Shown here one piece after another: positions 8,719 to 17,442 of a stretch of DNA of 64,000 nt (position 1 is the stretch's first letter; every line of letters starts with the position of its first letter). The notes beneath the pieces are model-generated. The model saw nothing but the letters and a program-made list of their open reading frames with translations. It made no database searches and had not been told where the DNA came from. The position numbers and the translations under genes were made by a program. Origin of the DNA: Candidatus Magnetocorallium paracelense (lineage in GTDB: Bacteria; Nitrospirota; Thermodesulfovibrionia; Thermodesulfovibrionales; Magnetobacteriaceae). The DNA lies in contig JAREWP010000015.1 of assembly GCA_029001845.1 (NCBI GenBank), positions 1 through 64,000 of the forward strand. Direction: 5' to 3'.

Positions 8719-10464
8719 TTAATTTTTGAATACCTTACGCATAGACGATATATCAGGCCTGATTCTCCAGTCGTCTATGTTCTGAAACATATCGATATCG
8801 TTTATACCCGATGCTCCTGTATCGAGCACACTGCGGTATACTGTCTTATACTTCAGATTCCACATAAAGATGGCAACCGACTTTTCCGAGAGAAACCTGT
8901 TGAGTTCCGTCAATGCAGAGGCGCGGTCACTACCTGACGGAGGCTTCTTGAAATTGTTTATACGGCGTATTAAATCCGCTTTCACATCATTAGGCGCACC
9001 GCTTACATTTAATGGATGGTTCTCCTGGAAATTGTGAGTGATGTCAAAGGAGTAGTCATAATACTCGGTTTTAAGTACAAGATCGAAATCTCCTGCGCTG
9101 AGCCTTCTCTGCCAATCCGGCATATTACGGGCAGGCATGGCCTTTAGTATGATTCCGGCATCTCCCATTTTACTTTTTAATGTTTCCACAATCTGTTCGA
9201 GTTCAGTACCCATGGGGCCGAATATGGGAAACAAAATCCTGAATATGACAGGTGTATTTTGCTTCCCTATTTTAAGCAATCCTCTTTTATCCGGTTTGAC
9301 AAGACCGCTCATCATCAAACGTCTGCGTAAGTCATGCTGCATGTCATCTCTGCTGCTTGCTTTTAAACGATTCGGGCAGAACTTCATGCCGATGTATAAT
9401 CTCTCCAGGCCGGGTCTCTTATAAAGAGGACCGCAAAGCAACACTCCATGCCCCTCATCGAGCTGCAAAGTATTGGCGAATATCTCCTTCGTATTTACGA
9501 GCAGACTCAGATATTTACGGAATATTTCATTATGAAACAGCTTTCTTGGACTGTTATCGCCTTTATGTTTGTAATTAAAGGCGATCATCCAGAAGTTGTT
9601 GGAGTTTGGCGTCGTGATTCTGTATTTCATCGAGATCGACGGATCCTCATACGCATCGATCTCTTTTATGTTCATTTCAGGGATCATGTCAATACTATTC
9701 TCATCCCGTTTGTCCTGTCTCAGACGATCCCTCAGATTGCCGAATGTAGATACTATGACCTCTGCTCGATCGATTCCTCTGTTATAGTGATTTTTCTTTT
9801 TTACCATCATGAGTTTGCTCTCACCGACATCTTCAATAATAAATGACCCTGTGGAAGCATTATTAATTACAATCTTATCCTCTATTCCTTTGGGAATATA
9901 GTCAAAAAGAGAGCGTTTTTTTACAAGATGGAAATTGGCCCTGTACAGGGTATAGGCTTCATTTATCTTGATATGTAAATTATCGGGAGTATCAAAATGG
10001 ACCTGAGCCAGACTGTCTACATTGGATAAGGCAGGGTTCCGGCCCCAGCCGTAGAGGTAATAAGATTGCTTATAAAAAGTCCCCGGGTGAGTCATAAGTT
10101 TCAGGGTATAGATAAAATCGTCAGGTATGGCAGGTGAGTCGGCCTTGAAGTAGAGCACATAAGTTGTTCCGCTCTTTCTTAACGGGTTGTCGGGCACTAA
10201 GAAATTGGGTTTAAGTCCCGGATGGCTGTCTTTTTTAATACTTTTATCGTAATGAAACATCCTGCCGTAGAGAAGAGATGCGATTCTCTTTTCAACTGGG
10301 TACCTTGCCGTTATCGGCTCAAGGGTATGCCATCTGCTCTCTTCTCCGTACCTAAAGGTATTTTCGAACGACAGCGGCTGGGCGAATGCAGGCAAGGAAT
10401 GAATGAGTATAATTATTACTATGAAAGATAAGTAACCTCTTTTATTAATAATTTTTGTATACAT
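8719..10464 (-). CDS. Extracytoplasmic solute-binding protein, peptide/nickel family (SBP_bac_5)
   Basis: 581 aa. It has a signal peptide (hydrophobic 12-24, ending PAFAQ) and then a family-5 solute-binding fold. Conserved-looking elements include an N-terminal ITARYPVEKRIASLLYGRMF segment, the P-D-D region before the first lobe, and C-terminal LTELNRFLSEKSVAIFMWN. CGGAGG lies at good spacing before ATG at 10464. It would deliver peptides or similar ligands to the two downstream permeases. In this context it might instead act as a periplasmic sensor that reports ligand to the cluster; that is inference. Confidence 0.85.
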   Translation of the reverse strand: MYTKIINKRGYLSFIVIIILIHSLPAFAQPLSFENTFRYGEESRWHTLEPITARYPVEKRIASLLYGRMFHYDKSIKKDSHPGLKPNFLVPDNPLRKSGTTYVLYFKADSPAIPDDFIYTLKLMTHPGTFYKQSYYLYGWGRNPALSNVDSLAQVHFDTPDNLHIKINEAYTLYRANFHLVKKRSLFDYIPKGIEDKIVINNASTGSFIIEDVGESKLMMVKKKNHYNRGIDRAEVIVSTFGNLRDRLRQDKRDENSIDMIPEMNIKEIDAYEDPSISMKYRITTPNSNNFWMIAFNYKHKGDNSPRKLFHNEIFRKYLSLLVNTKEIFANTLQLDEGHGVLLCGPLYKRPGLERLYIGMKFCPNRLKASSRDDMQHDLRRRLMMSGLVKPDKRGLLKIGKQNTPVIFRILFPIFGPMGTELEQIVETLKSKMGDAGIILKAMPARNMPDWQRRLSAGDFDLVLKTEYYDYSFDITHNFQENHPLNVSGAPNDVKADLIRRINNFKKPPSGSDRASALTELNRFLSEKSVAIFMWNLKYKTVYRSVLDTGASGINDIDMFQNIDDWRIRPDISSMRKVFKN

Positions 10465-10495
10465 AGAAATCCTCCGAATTTTGATATCTTATTTA

Positions 10496-11866
10496 TCACA
10501 TTCTATTTATAAGTCCCCAGTAGTACATGATCGGGTATGCGCCGGGGTATAAATCTATGAAGCTCTTTACACTACCGTCTCCGGGAGGGCGTAAAAGGTA
10601 TTCATCCAACAGAGGTCTCACATCCTGTTCCAGCGCCGTATCGATCATTCGAGCCAGAAAAACCGGGTCATAACGATCCGCCTTGAGGCCATGGGAGTGG
10701 CGGTAAGTGAAATAGTAGCAATTAAACGCCGATTCCATGTCTCCTGATATTTGATAGATCCTTGCCATGGATCTGTAATAGAATCTCAAGGCCCTCTCTT
10801 TTTTCGCAAAGCCCCTGCTGCCTGAAAACGTTCTGCAAGCTTTCATAGAATCGGGCATATCAAAGGGCGGATTATCCATGAGATATCGATGCGCGCCTTT
10901 ATAATCACTATTTATTTCAGACATTATCATAACAGCGTAGAGACCGTGGATGTAAGATTTACCGCTTTTGAGAAAGTAATCGATTAATTCAGACGCTCTT
11001 TTCCTGTCACCGGATATGAGATATGCAGAGGCCAGTTGTAGCTCGATATAAGGGGGCGTCCCGCTCTTACCCGCCTGTTTCCGCAACTTTTTAAAATCAC
11101 GAATAATCTCGGCATGCCTTTCAAGCAGTAACAACGCATCCAGCAAATAATGAAGATATTTATATGAGGTAAGAGCCCTTTTTAAATCGGCGATACTCTC
11201 TGTAAGCAATATTTTACTCAGACAATAAGTCGTCATTGGATTATAGAGACGTACAGGTTCCCTCTGTCCAGGGACAGCAATCTCTGTGTAGTCGCCTTCG
11301 ATCAAGTCCGGTGTCAGGAGTTTCACTGTATCACCAAATCCCTTTGATCGATTGCTCTTTAGGTAGAGAGTGATTATTTTGTTTCCGTTTTTCTCCTGAT
11401 CTGAGAATACTCTCAATACTTCTTCTTCAGCATGAGGAGTTTTCAACTCTCCCTCCAACATCTCTTTTGTAATTATCGACAACTTGTCTGCTTTTTCGAT
11501 ATCCCCAACAGAAGCTGATGGATACTTCGCTTTAAGTCCCTTAAATACACCAGCCGCCTTAGTCAGAAACTCGATCCGATTTATTTCCTCCAATGCATTT
11601 ATGCCTAAAACCAGATAATCAAGTCCTCTGTAGAATTCGAATGTCCGGAGAGAAGCCGTTTTCTCTTCCACTCCGTATAGAATTGTGTCTATGGCATAGA
11701 GTTGATATGAAGCGACTGTAGATATCAGGTTTTTATAAACCTTACCCTTTATGTATGAATCCCTTTCCTCAACACCTTGTGCGTTATCAGAGTGCGACAG
11801 GACAGTAAACAGGAGTGAGAATGATAATAGTAAACATTTAAGATATCTTTTCTTTGCAAGGTACAC
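10496..11866 (-). CDS. Secreted TPR-like helical protein
   Basis: 456 aa starting at GTG 11866 with GGAG upstream. A signal peptide (residues 7-25 hydrophobic, KCLLLSFSLLFTVLS) precedes an all-helical protein rich in Leu, Ala and Tyr. Later helices look like TPR units (ELQLASAYLISGDRKRASEL; MARIYQISGDMESAFNCYYF). No catalytic motif is visible. It lies between the beta-propeller gene and the peptide-binding protein with about 30 bases on either side, so it is in the same transcript. A periplasmic scaffold or adaptor role is likely. Confidence 0.75.
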   Translation of the reverse strand: MYLAKKRYLKCLLLSFSLLFTVLSHSDNAQGVEERDSYIKGKVYKNLISTVASYQLYAIDTILYGVEEKTASLRTFEFYRGLDYLVLGINALEEINRIEFLTKAAGVFKGLKAKYPSASVGDIEKADKLSIITKEMLEGELKTPHAEEEVLRVFSDQEKNGNKIITLYLKSNRSKGFGDTVKLLTPDLIEGDYTEIAVPGQREPVRLYNPMTTYCLSKILLTESIADLKRALTSYKYLHYLLDALLLLERHAEIIRDFKKLRKQAGKSGTPPYIELQLASAYLISGDRKRASELIDYFLKSGKSYIHGLYAVMIMSEINSDYKGAHRYLMDNPPFDMPDSMKACRTFSGSRGFAKKERALRFYYRSMARIYQISGDMESAFNCYYFTYRHSHGLKADRYDPVFLARMIDTALEQDVRPLLDEYLLRPPGDGSVKSFIDLYPGAYPIMYYWGLINRM

Positions 11867-11895
11867 TTATTCTGATCTCCATTAGACGATTATGA

Positions 11896-13206
11896 TTAAA
11901 AACCGGACACCTTTCCAACAAAAATTCTATTGTGAGAACCATAGAGTAACATCCCCGATCTTTTTTTAAAATACTCATTGCCCCTTCTAAAACAACTCAA
12001 TGCAATGCGTCCGGTTGCCGGTGAGTATGCAATCTCATTTATCGTTAAAATAGTGCTCTCACCTGCATTCGGAGGGATAGGGATCAATTGACTACTTGCT
12101 TCTGTACGAATTGTAGACAAGAATATCCCGGTACTGTTATGTTTTTCAATATAAAGCAGTCTTCTGTCATCCACCCATGAGATATTCGGCATGCCATGAC
12201 GAAAATTGAGTTGCACAGCGTTATTTTCGCTTACTTGTATCCACCGATTTGCAGGCAATGGTAAGGTATTTGAATTTATTGTCTGTTCTATTTCTACTGC
12301 ATATATTCGCCAATCGCTTCTTTCATAAAAATCTATCGGCCTTTCATTATTATTCCCGGATATTCTTGAACTCCCGGTCAGGTCCCATTGATTACTTATA
12401 AATGCCAGATAACTGCCGCCTGGTGACAGATTTGGCATCATCTCAGTACTTACAGGATGATCCAGCAAGCTGACAGGTTTAGCATCTTTTTGTTGCAAAG
12501 CGATCCCGCAATTTAGCCGATCGTCATAGCGCTCAAAGAGAATTTGTGTCAGAGAGCGATAATAACCAGGGTTGCTGTCTCTGAAACCGGGAGACTTTCG
12601 AATCGCACCGAACAGCTTCTCTCTGTCTCCTATACCGGCGGTAAAAATATCTCCGTTTTTACCAAAAACAATGTTGTCGCCATGAATGCTCCACTTCGGA
12701 TATTCTCTGTATGACTTTTTCAGATCAAATGATACAGGAGTGCTGTCACTTCCTATATAAGCGTAATAGAGTCTGTTTCCATACTGAAAAAGTATTAGAT
12801 TATTTTCTTCAGGCGACCAGTTGACCATCTCCACCGCTCCTGTTCTTCCTGACACTTCTGATGAGTAAGACGGCATAGAGTCATCATCAACAGGAGGTTC
12901 ATCCTCCTTTCCGCTTGGAAAACGGAACACCTCTTTCCACCTGACATGACCGTCCCTTGAATCGATTTCAACGACAATGAGTGTTCCTCTGCCGGCGCTG
13001 CTTATCTCGATAAATGAAAGCATGGTTCCGCTCTTATTCCAGAGGGGTGAATAGTGGTCAGCAGGAGCAATGCGCCCACCTCCTGAGTTCTCATAACAAT
13101 ACTCACACTCAATCTCCATAATATCCCGAACAGACTGAGCATATAAAAGATCTAATGAAAAAATATTGAAGAGTATAAATACAATAAAAAATCTCCTTAT
13201 TAACAT
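11896..13206 (-). CDS. Secreted beta-propeller (PD40/TolB-like) protein
   Basis: 436 aa from ATG at 13206, preceded by AAAGGAG. A longer in-frame start at 13347 would read through an intergenic palindrome and was not used. The signal peptide is MLIRRFFIVFILFNIF...LYAQ. The mature part has repeated motifs typical of PD40/WD-type blades: PLWNKSGTMLSFIEIS, MVNWSPEENNLILFQYG, PKWSIHGDNIVFGKNGDIF, MPNLSPGGSYLAFIS and ISWVDDRRLLYIEK. It probably forms a six- or seven-bladed periplasmic propeller. It belongs to the secreted block (propeller, TPR protein, binding protein) downstream of the Ubl cassette. Confidence 0.78.
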   Translation of the reverse strand: MLIRRFFIVFILFNIFSLDLLYAQSVRDIMEIECEYCYENSGGGRIAPADHYSPLWNKSGTMLSFIEISSAGRGTLIVVEIDSRDGHVRWKEVFRFPSGKEDEPPVDDDSMPSYSSEVSGRTGAVEMVNWSPEENNLILFQYGNRLYYAYIGSDSTPVSFDLKKSYREYPKWSIHGDNIVFGKNGDIFTAGIGDREKLFGAIRKSPGFRDSNPGYYRSLTQILFERYDDRLNCGIALQQKDAKPVSLLDHPVSTEMMPNLSPGGSYLAFISNQWDLTGSSRISGNNNERPIDFYERSDWRIYAVEIEQTINSNTLPLPANRWIQVSENNAVQLNFRHGMPNISWVDDRRLLYIEKHNSTGIFLSTIRTEASSQLIPIPPNAGESTILTINEIAYSPATGRIALSCFRRGNEYFKKRSGMLLYGSHNRIFVGKVSGF

Positions 13207-13255
13207 GTAAGCTCCTTTTTCTTCTAAATAGCTTGATTGGCTACAAATAAGCAAA

Positions 13256-13359
13256 CCGTCATTCCGGCTTTCGCCGGAATACAAGGCGTTTTTGAACAAC
13301 AAATCATGAACCAATCCCTTGTTGCACCCCTGGATTCCGGTTTTCACCGGAATGACGGT
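13256..13359. repeat. Composite palindromic repeat
   Basis: A perfect 13-bp inverted repeat (ACCGTCATTCCGG and CCGGAATGACGGT) bounds two smaller hairpins: ATTCCGGCTTTCGCCGGAAT at 13261-13280 and ATTCCGGTTTTCACCGGAAT at 13334-13353. This is a REP/BIME-like layout. It lies in the 321-base gap between the propeller gene and the 509-aa protein. That gap otherwise holds only an ACAGGAT-type repeat at 13431-13460. Confidence 0.75.
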
Positions 13360-13430
13360 GTTGTATGGTTTTGTTTTTTAGTTGAATCGGTATCAATTTA
13401 TTCTCCTTGAGGTCAGGTGTTCTGAATGTA

Positions 13431-13460
13431 TTGTTTATCCTGTGATCCTGTCTGAATCGT
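13431..13460. repeat. Short ACAGGAT-type dispersed repeat
   Basis: TTATCCTGTGATCCTGTCTG, read on the other strand as CAGACAGGATCACAGGATAA, matches the unit seen at 8612-8637. Confidence 0.5.
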
Positions 13461-13527
13461 TAGTAATTTATTTTTATATCTAATCTGTGGTTTCGCCACT
13501 CTTTGTTTTTGATCAAACCGGAGCGGG

Positions 13528-15057
13528 TTAATCGTTGATTATAAGTTTCTTTAAAGGCCCCGGTTCATTCTTGATAAAAGGAAAAATATAGGTTTCAAAT
13601 AGATCGTCTCTAAAATCAGCCAGTTTTAAAAATATAAAAAATCCATCTTCCTCTATATGTACTGCCGGCTGCTCCCATGCCGTATATGGAAGGTCAACGA
13701 TTGCGACCTCCTTCTTTTTCCAATTTCTTGTCCCGGCAATTTTTTTGTATCGATATATATATAGTTTATTGCCCCCAAGTATGAGGTAGTATTTATTTAT
13801 ACCAGGTACAAGATTCATATGTACTGTCTCCTCTGAGCCGATATTAACTTCCTCTCCTTTGATAAGCTCTTTGAGAAAGCGGCCGCCATTTTCAGTGTTA
13901 AACTGATAATAGCTCAAATATGCATTTTTATTATCTTTAGTAACCACAGCAAGATAATAAAAATTTTTATTTCTAATCATCTGCTTGAATATTCTCAATT
14001 TCGATCCAAGAGATCCGCTCATCCTGCCTATTTGCGATATTCTCGGATTTGGGGACCTAAGTACCATTCTGTCCATAAAATAGACTAAGGTCTCTGCCTC
14101 ATGATGAGTGACCAGTATCAGACCACTGCCGTTTTCGTCCGAGAAAAGGAGGGGAGTAGAGATAGCCCCCTTAATATTTTCTATCTCCTTATGAGTACCT
14201 GTAGAATTGCTGTTAAGGCCATCTATTTCAAAAAGGTTCACGAAGACTTTGCCGCTTCTTTCATTTATATAGAGCAGTACGATTTGATCTACATCAATAA
14301 AGACGCCAATGGGTTTTATATTTCTCTGTAGGTTTATTGTCCGTTTTTTCTCCTCTCCCATACCTTCCTTAATAGTAACGTATTGGAGGGCGTATGACTT
14401 ATCTTGTCTACTTTGAGTAATAAATACAGTATCTATTCTGTGTCTCGGAAAAAGAGATTCATAGGAGTCAAACATCAAATACATGTCACTTAACGTCTTA
14501 ATCCTGTAATCTTTAAAATCAACGAAATAATCATAACCATCTCTGATATCCCTTATTTCAAGAACAGCACGCCTGTTTCCCTGATTGCTCAGAATGAATA
14601 TATAATTGGAGTTTTCGATTTTATAATGATCGGAAAAGAACACTCTTCCAGTCAGATCTCTCCTGGATTTGCTTCTATAATTCCACAGCACGTTTTTACT
14701 TTCAATGTCAATAATATCCATAGCACGCCCATTTTCTTTCATATGAAAATCGATCTTTCGATAATAACCTATCTTTGCATGTCTATTTTCACTACTCTCT
14801 TCTCCTTCCGCATTCATATCCGGTTTTACAGGGGGTGAAGAAGCCGGCCTGACATCGATTTCCGACGTCTCGGAAAGGGGGGGGACGAAGGATTCCTCCG
14901 TTCGCAACTCTCCACTTGTCTCAGATATCCCGGTGTCATAGATTTCCTCAGCCTGTATATATTCATACCGAAACAAAATCAAGCTAAAGATAAAAAGAGA
15001 TAAAACTACAAAGCAGGAATTTTTTATTCCGGTTATTCCTTTTTTTATTAACATCAT
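13528..15057 (-). CDS. Secreted, probably beta-propeller protein of unknown function
   Basis: 509 aa. An N-terminal hydrophobic segment (about residues 12-32) is a signal peptide or anchor. It is followed by an acidic, Ser/Pro/Glu-rich linker (35-90) and then about 400 residues of beta-rich sequence with repeated aromatic strands (NYIFILSNQGNRRAVLEIRD, FYYLAVVTKDNKNAYLSYY, KYYLILGGNKLYIYRY). This is consistent with a propeller, but I recognise no family. Its ATG overlaps the stop of the FHA membrane protein by four bases, so translation is coupled. It is probably a periplasmic part of the same membrane system. Confidence 0.72.
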   Translation of the reverse strand: MMLIKKGITGIKNSCFVVLSLFIFSLILFRYEYIQAEEIYDTGISETSGELRTEESFVPPLSETSEIDVRPASSPPVKPDMNAEGEESSENRHAKIGYYRKIDFHMKENGRAMDIIDIESKNVLWNYRSKSRRDLTGRVFFSDHYKIENSNYIFILSNQGNRRAVLEIRDIRDGYDYFVDFKDYRIKTLSDMYLMFDSYESLFPRHRIDTVFITQSRQDKSYALQYVTIKEGMGEEKKRTINLQRNIKPIGVFIDVDQIVLLYINERSGKVFVNLFEIDGLNSNSTGTHKEIENIKGAISTPLLFSDENGSGLILVTHHEAETLVYFMDRMVLRSPNPRISQIGRMSGSLGSKLRIFKQMIRNKNFYYLAVVTKDNKNAYLSYYQFNTENGGRFLKELIKGEEVNIGSEETVHMNLVPGINKYYLILGGNKLYIYRYKKIAGTRNWKKKEVAIVDLPYTAWEQPAVHIEEDGFFIFLKLADFRDDLFETYIFPFIKNEPGPLKKLIIND

Positions 15058-15983
15058 AATTGACCATCCTTTCTCTTTGCAGAGCGTTTTTCATGATATA
15101 TTAAATTAGTATTTCCAACCCTGATCCTGTCATGATCCAAAAGTATATGATTGTTTTTAATTTTTGTATTCCTTACAAAAGTATCCTTTGTATCGCTTAT
15201 ATTCATAATGATTAGAGAGTCATCCTCTCTCTTTATACGGGCATGGACCTGATCTACTTCGGTATCGGGGAGATAGATGTTCGCTTTCCAGGGATTACTG
15301 CCTATGGTAGCAGTAGATTTACTCATTTTAAAATTATGAATGTATTTACTGAGATTATAAATTTTTCCTGATAAATTGCCGTTTTGCACTACGATCCAGG
15401 CATCCATTAAAATTGTGGTTATTAACGAAACAAAACCTCCGATACAAAACCCCAGGGTGCTGAGGCCCACTGCTTTTCCAATTGCCCTTGTGTCGGTCAG
15501 TCTGGAAATGACCTCAAGGAATATACTGCCAACCAATCCTCCCAATGCCCCTCCCAATGCTCCCTTTAGGGCCTGGGCGCCGCTGTTGATACTGTCAGAA
15601 ATGCCAAGTACAATCCCGAAAACGATCCACCCGACTACTCTGCCGTATGCTCCGGCTCCGATCTCGGTGAAAATAAACTCTCCTGTCAACAATCCGACAC
15701 TCCCGCTTAAAGCGCCAAGGACGCCTCCTATCATGGCCTTTTTGAATGTATGCCTGAGAGAATACCTCAATGCGATATCGGCCATATTAATAAACACCCC
15801 GATAAATGCCCCTATTACAGCTCCGTGATATAAGGCCGTGAAGTAGATATTATTACCTGTATCAAGATGTATAAAAAGTTTCTCTGAAACCAGCCAGCTA
15901 AAAACGCCTCCAATTGCGCCGAAGATTCCGTAATAGTAGGTTTTTAATGTGAGCTGAATTTTATTTATATTGTTATTATCCAT
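15054..15983 (-). CDS. Membrane protein with C-terminal FHA domain
   Basis: 309 aa. Residues ~15-215 hold about six Gly/Ala-rich transmembrane helices with repeating G-x3-G patterns (GGVLGALSGSVGLLTGEFI; GALGGALGGLVGSIF). The C-terminal ~85 residues form a forkhead-associated domain: IGSNPWKANIYLPDTEVD, then the H-A-x-I core at VDQVHARI, then a late N (RVGNTNLIYH). FHA domains bind phosphothreonine peptides, so this gene suggests an unseen Ser/Thr kinase input, although no kinase is in the window. It overlaps the vWA-RING gene by eight bases and the 509-aa gene by four. Confidence 0.82.
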   Translation of the reverse strand: MDNNNINKIQLTLKTYYYGIFGAIGGVFSWLVSEKLFIHLDTGNNIYFTALYHGAVIGAFIGVFINMADIALRYSLRHTFKKAMIGGVLGALSGSVGLLTGEFIFTEIGAGAYGRVVGWIVFGIVLGISDSINSGAQALKGALGGALGGLVGSIFLEVISRLTDTRAIGKAVGLSTLGFCIGGFVSLITTILMDAWIVVQNGNLSGKIYNLSKYIHNFKMSKSTATIGSNPWKANIYLPDTEVDQVHARIKREDDSLIIMNISDTKDTFVRNTKIKNNHILLDHDRIRVGNTNLIYHEKRSAKRKDGQL

Positions 15984-17292
15984 TTATATGAAATCCAAAG
16001 ACCTTTACAAAACGGCTGCATGCACTACACGTATGATTATTTGCGATCCAGCAGTCAATATGATGAACCGCCCCACATTGGGGACAAATGACTATTTTCT
16101 TACAAAATTCCATGCTTATAGGAAATTCCTCACTATTTTCATAGGGACAGATAGTATCTATATAAGGCGAACTTTTATTTAACGACTGAACTGAAAAAAA
16201 ATTGAATTTTAAAGAACCGACAATATGGCTCGAACCTGAAAAAGCTTTCGGCATGAAAAGTAAAACCATCAGTGTCGTAAGTATGAAACTAAAGATTCGC
16301 CACGTAGGGTCGTAGCCTCTCTTTGCCAAAGTCGCTTTTTCCGACACAGGAATTATTCCGCCGGGATTGTAAGATGCTTCTACCCTGTAGATATTACCTT
16401 CATTGTCGATTGTTATTGTAAGGTCACGGTTAAAACCGTCTCGCGATCCGGATGCTCTATACTCAAAAAAATATTCAAATTGCATCTGTCTGGCAATAGA
16501 TGTGTACAGTTGGGACAACTCATTTCCCTGAGGTGTAAAAAAAGCCTTTCCTCCTGTCGCACCGGCCATATATTCAAGTACCTCTCTGTTTATTGTTTTT
16601 TCACTGCTTCCCAGACCGATTGTAAAAATCCTCACACCGGAAGAATTATCTACAACGGACTGCGGGTCTGTTATCACACCTGTTCTGTTTAAACCATCGG
16701 TAAGGAGAATAACCGATTTATCGCCTTTAACCGATTTCATTAAATCAATGGCCTTCATGGCTGCATCATAAAGAGCTGTTGAGTTGGCAGCTTCCAATGA
16801 AAATATTTTTCCTGTCAACAACTCTTTTTCGTCGGTAAATTCCTGATTTACATAGACCTCACGATTGAAACTGATAATGCCAATTCTGTCTTCAGGTTTC
16901 ATCATATTTATAAAATCGACTGACGCTTCCTGAGCCATTTCTAACTTACCCTCTTCCTCCATACTTCCACTGGTGTCAATGACAAGAGCTGTTGTTACGG
17001 GCTTGTCTATCAGGCTCTTGAAATCGAGGAGCTTTACCGGTGCGCTATCTTCTTCTATTACTATCTCATCTTCAAGCAATCCTTCCACAGGCTCGCCCAT
17101 GCTGCTTTCAGCGAGTAATCTTATTTGAATGAGAGGAAACTGTCTGCTGTCGACAACGCCGGTGAACAGATATGTTTCACTTTCCACTACGCTGCGATGA
17201 ATATTTTCTTCAACACAACCGGCAATAAATAGAACCGTAAAGAATAGAATAAACAGATACTTTCCTATCATTACTCCTGACCTGTTAAACAT
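15976..17292 (-). CDS. vWA lipoprotein with TM segment and C-terminal RING-like zinc domain
   Basis: 438 aa. The N-terminus has a lipobox (FIAGC, Cys26). A vWA domain with intact MIDAS follows: DTSGS at 106-110, then ANSTALYDA, then LLTDG. A single TM (IFSFILTTLMVLLFM) comes next, then a treble-clef/RING-like module at 382-425 (C382, C397, C403-x2-C406, H411, C414-W415, C422-x2-C425) of the Prok-RING type. The simplest topology puts the vWA in the periplasm and the RING in the cytosol, next to the Ubl machinery encoded just upstream. RING domains in Ub systems recruit charged E2. The start could also be the ATG eight codons in (MIGKYLF). A transmembrane E3 is inference. Confidence 0.83.
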   Translation of the reverse strand: MFNRSGVMIGKYLFILFFTVLFIAGCVEENIHRSVVESETYLFTGVVDSRQFPLIQIRLLAESSMGEPVEGLLEDEIVIEEDSAPVKLLDFKSLIDKPVTTALVIDTSGSMEEEGKLEMAQEASVDFINMMKPEDRIGIISFNREVYVNQEFTDEKELLTGKIFSLEAANSTALYDAAMKAIDLMKSVKGDKSVILLTDGLNRTGVITDPQSVVDNSSGVRIFTIGLGSSEKTINREVLEYMAGATGGKAFFTPQGNELSQLYTSIARQMQFEYFFEYRASGSRDGFNRDLTITIDNEGNIYRVEASYNPGGIIPVSEKATLAKRGYDPTWRIFSFILTTLMVLLFMPKAFSGSSHIVGSLKFNFFSVQSLNKSSPYIDTICPYENSEEFPISMEFCKKIVICPQCGAVHHIDCWIANNHTCSACSRFVKVFGFHING

Positions 17293-17346
17293 AAATTAAC
17301 TAAGATGCTTTCTTATCTCCTGCTATCCTAAAAGTGATCACGTAAC

Positions 17347-17427
17347 ATAAAAAGATTTAGACAGGATTAACAGGACAAACAAGATTTATTAAACCTGAAT
17401 CTCCTGTTAACCTGTTTAAATAATGGC
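17347..17427. repeat. Pair of ACAGGAT-type repeats in inverted orientation
   Basis: The 150-base gap between the JAB and vWA-RING genes holds AGACAGGATTAACAGGACAA at 17359-17378. An opposite-strand partner (TCTCCTGTTAACCTGTTTAA) lies at about 17400-17419, so the pair could form a hairpin. Confidence 0.55.
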
Positions 17428-17442
17428 CTAATCTGTAATGAA

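Noticed and set aside
13207-13347. Upstream extension of the propeller gene to an ATG at 13347
   Set aside because: It would read through a palindromic repeat and put about 47 residues before a good signal peptide; AAAGGAG supports the ATG at 13206.
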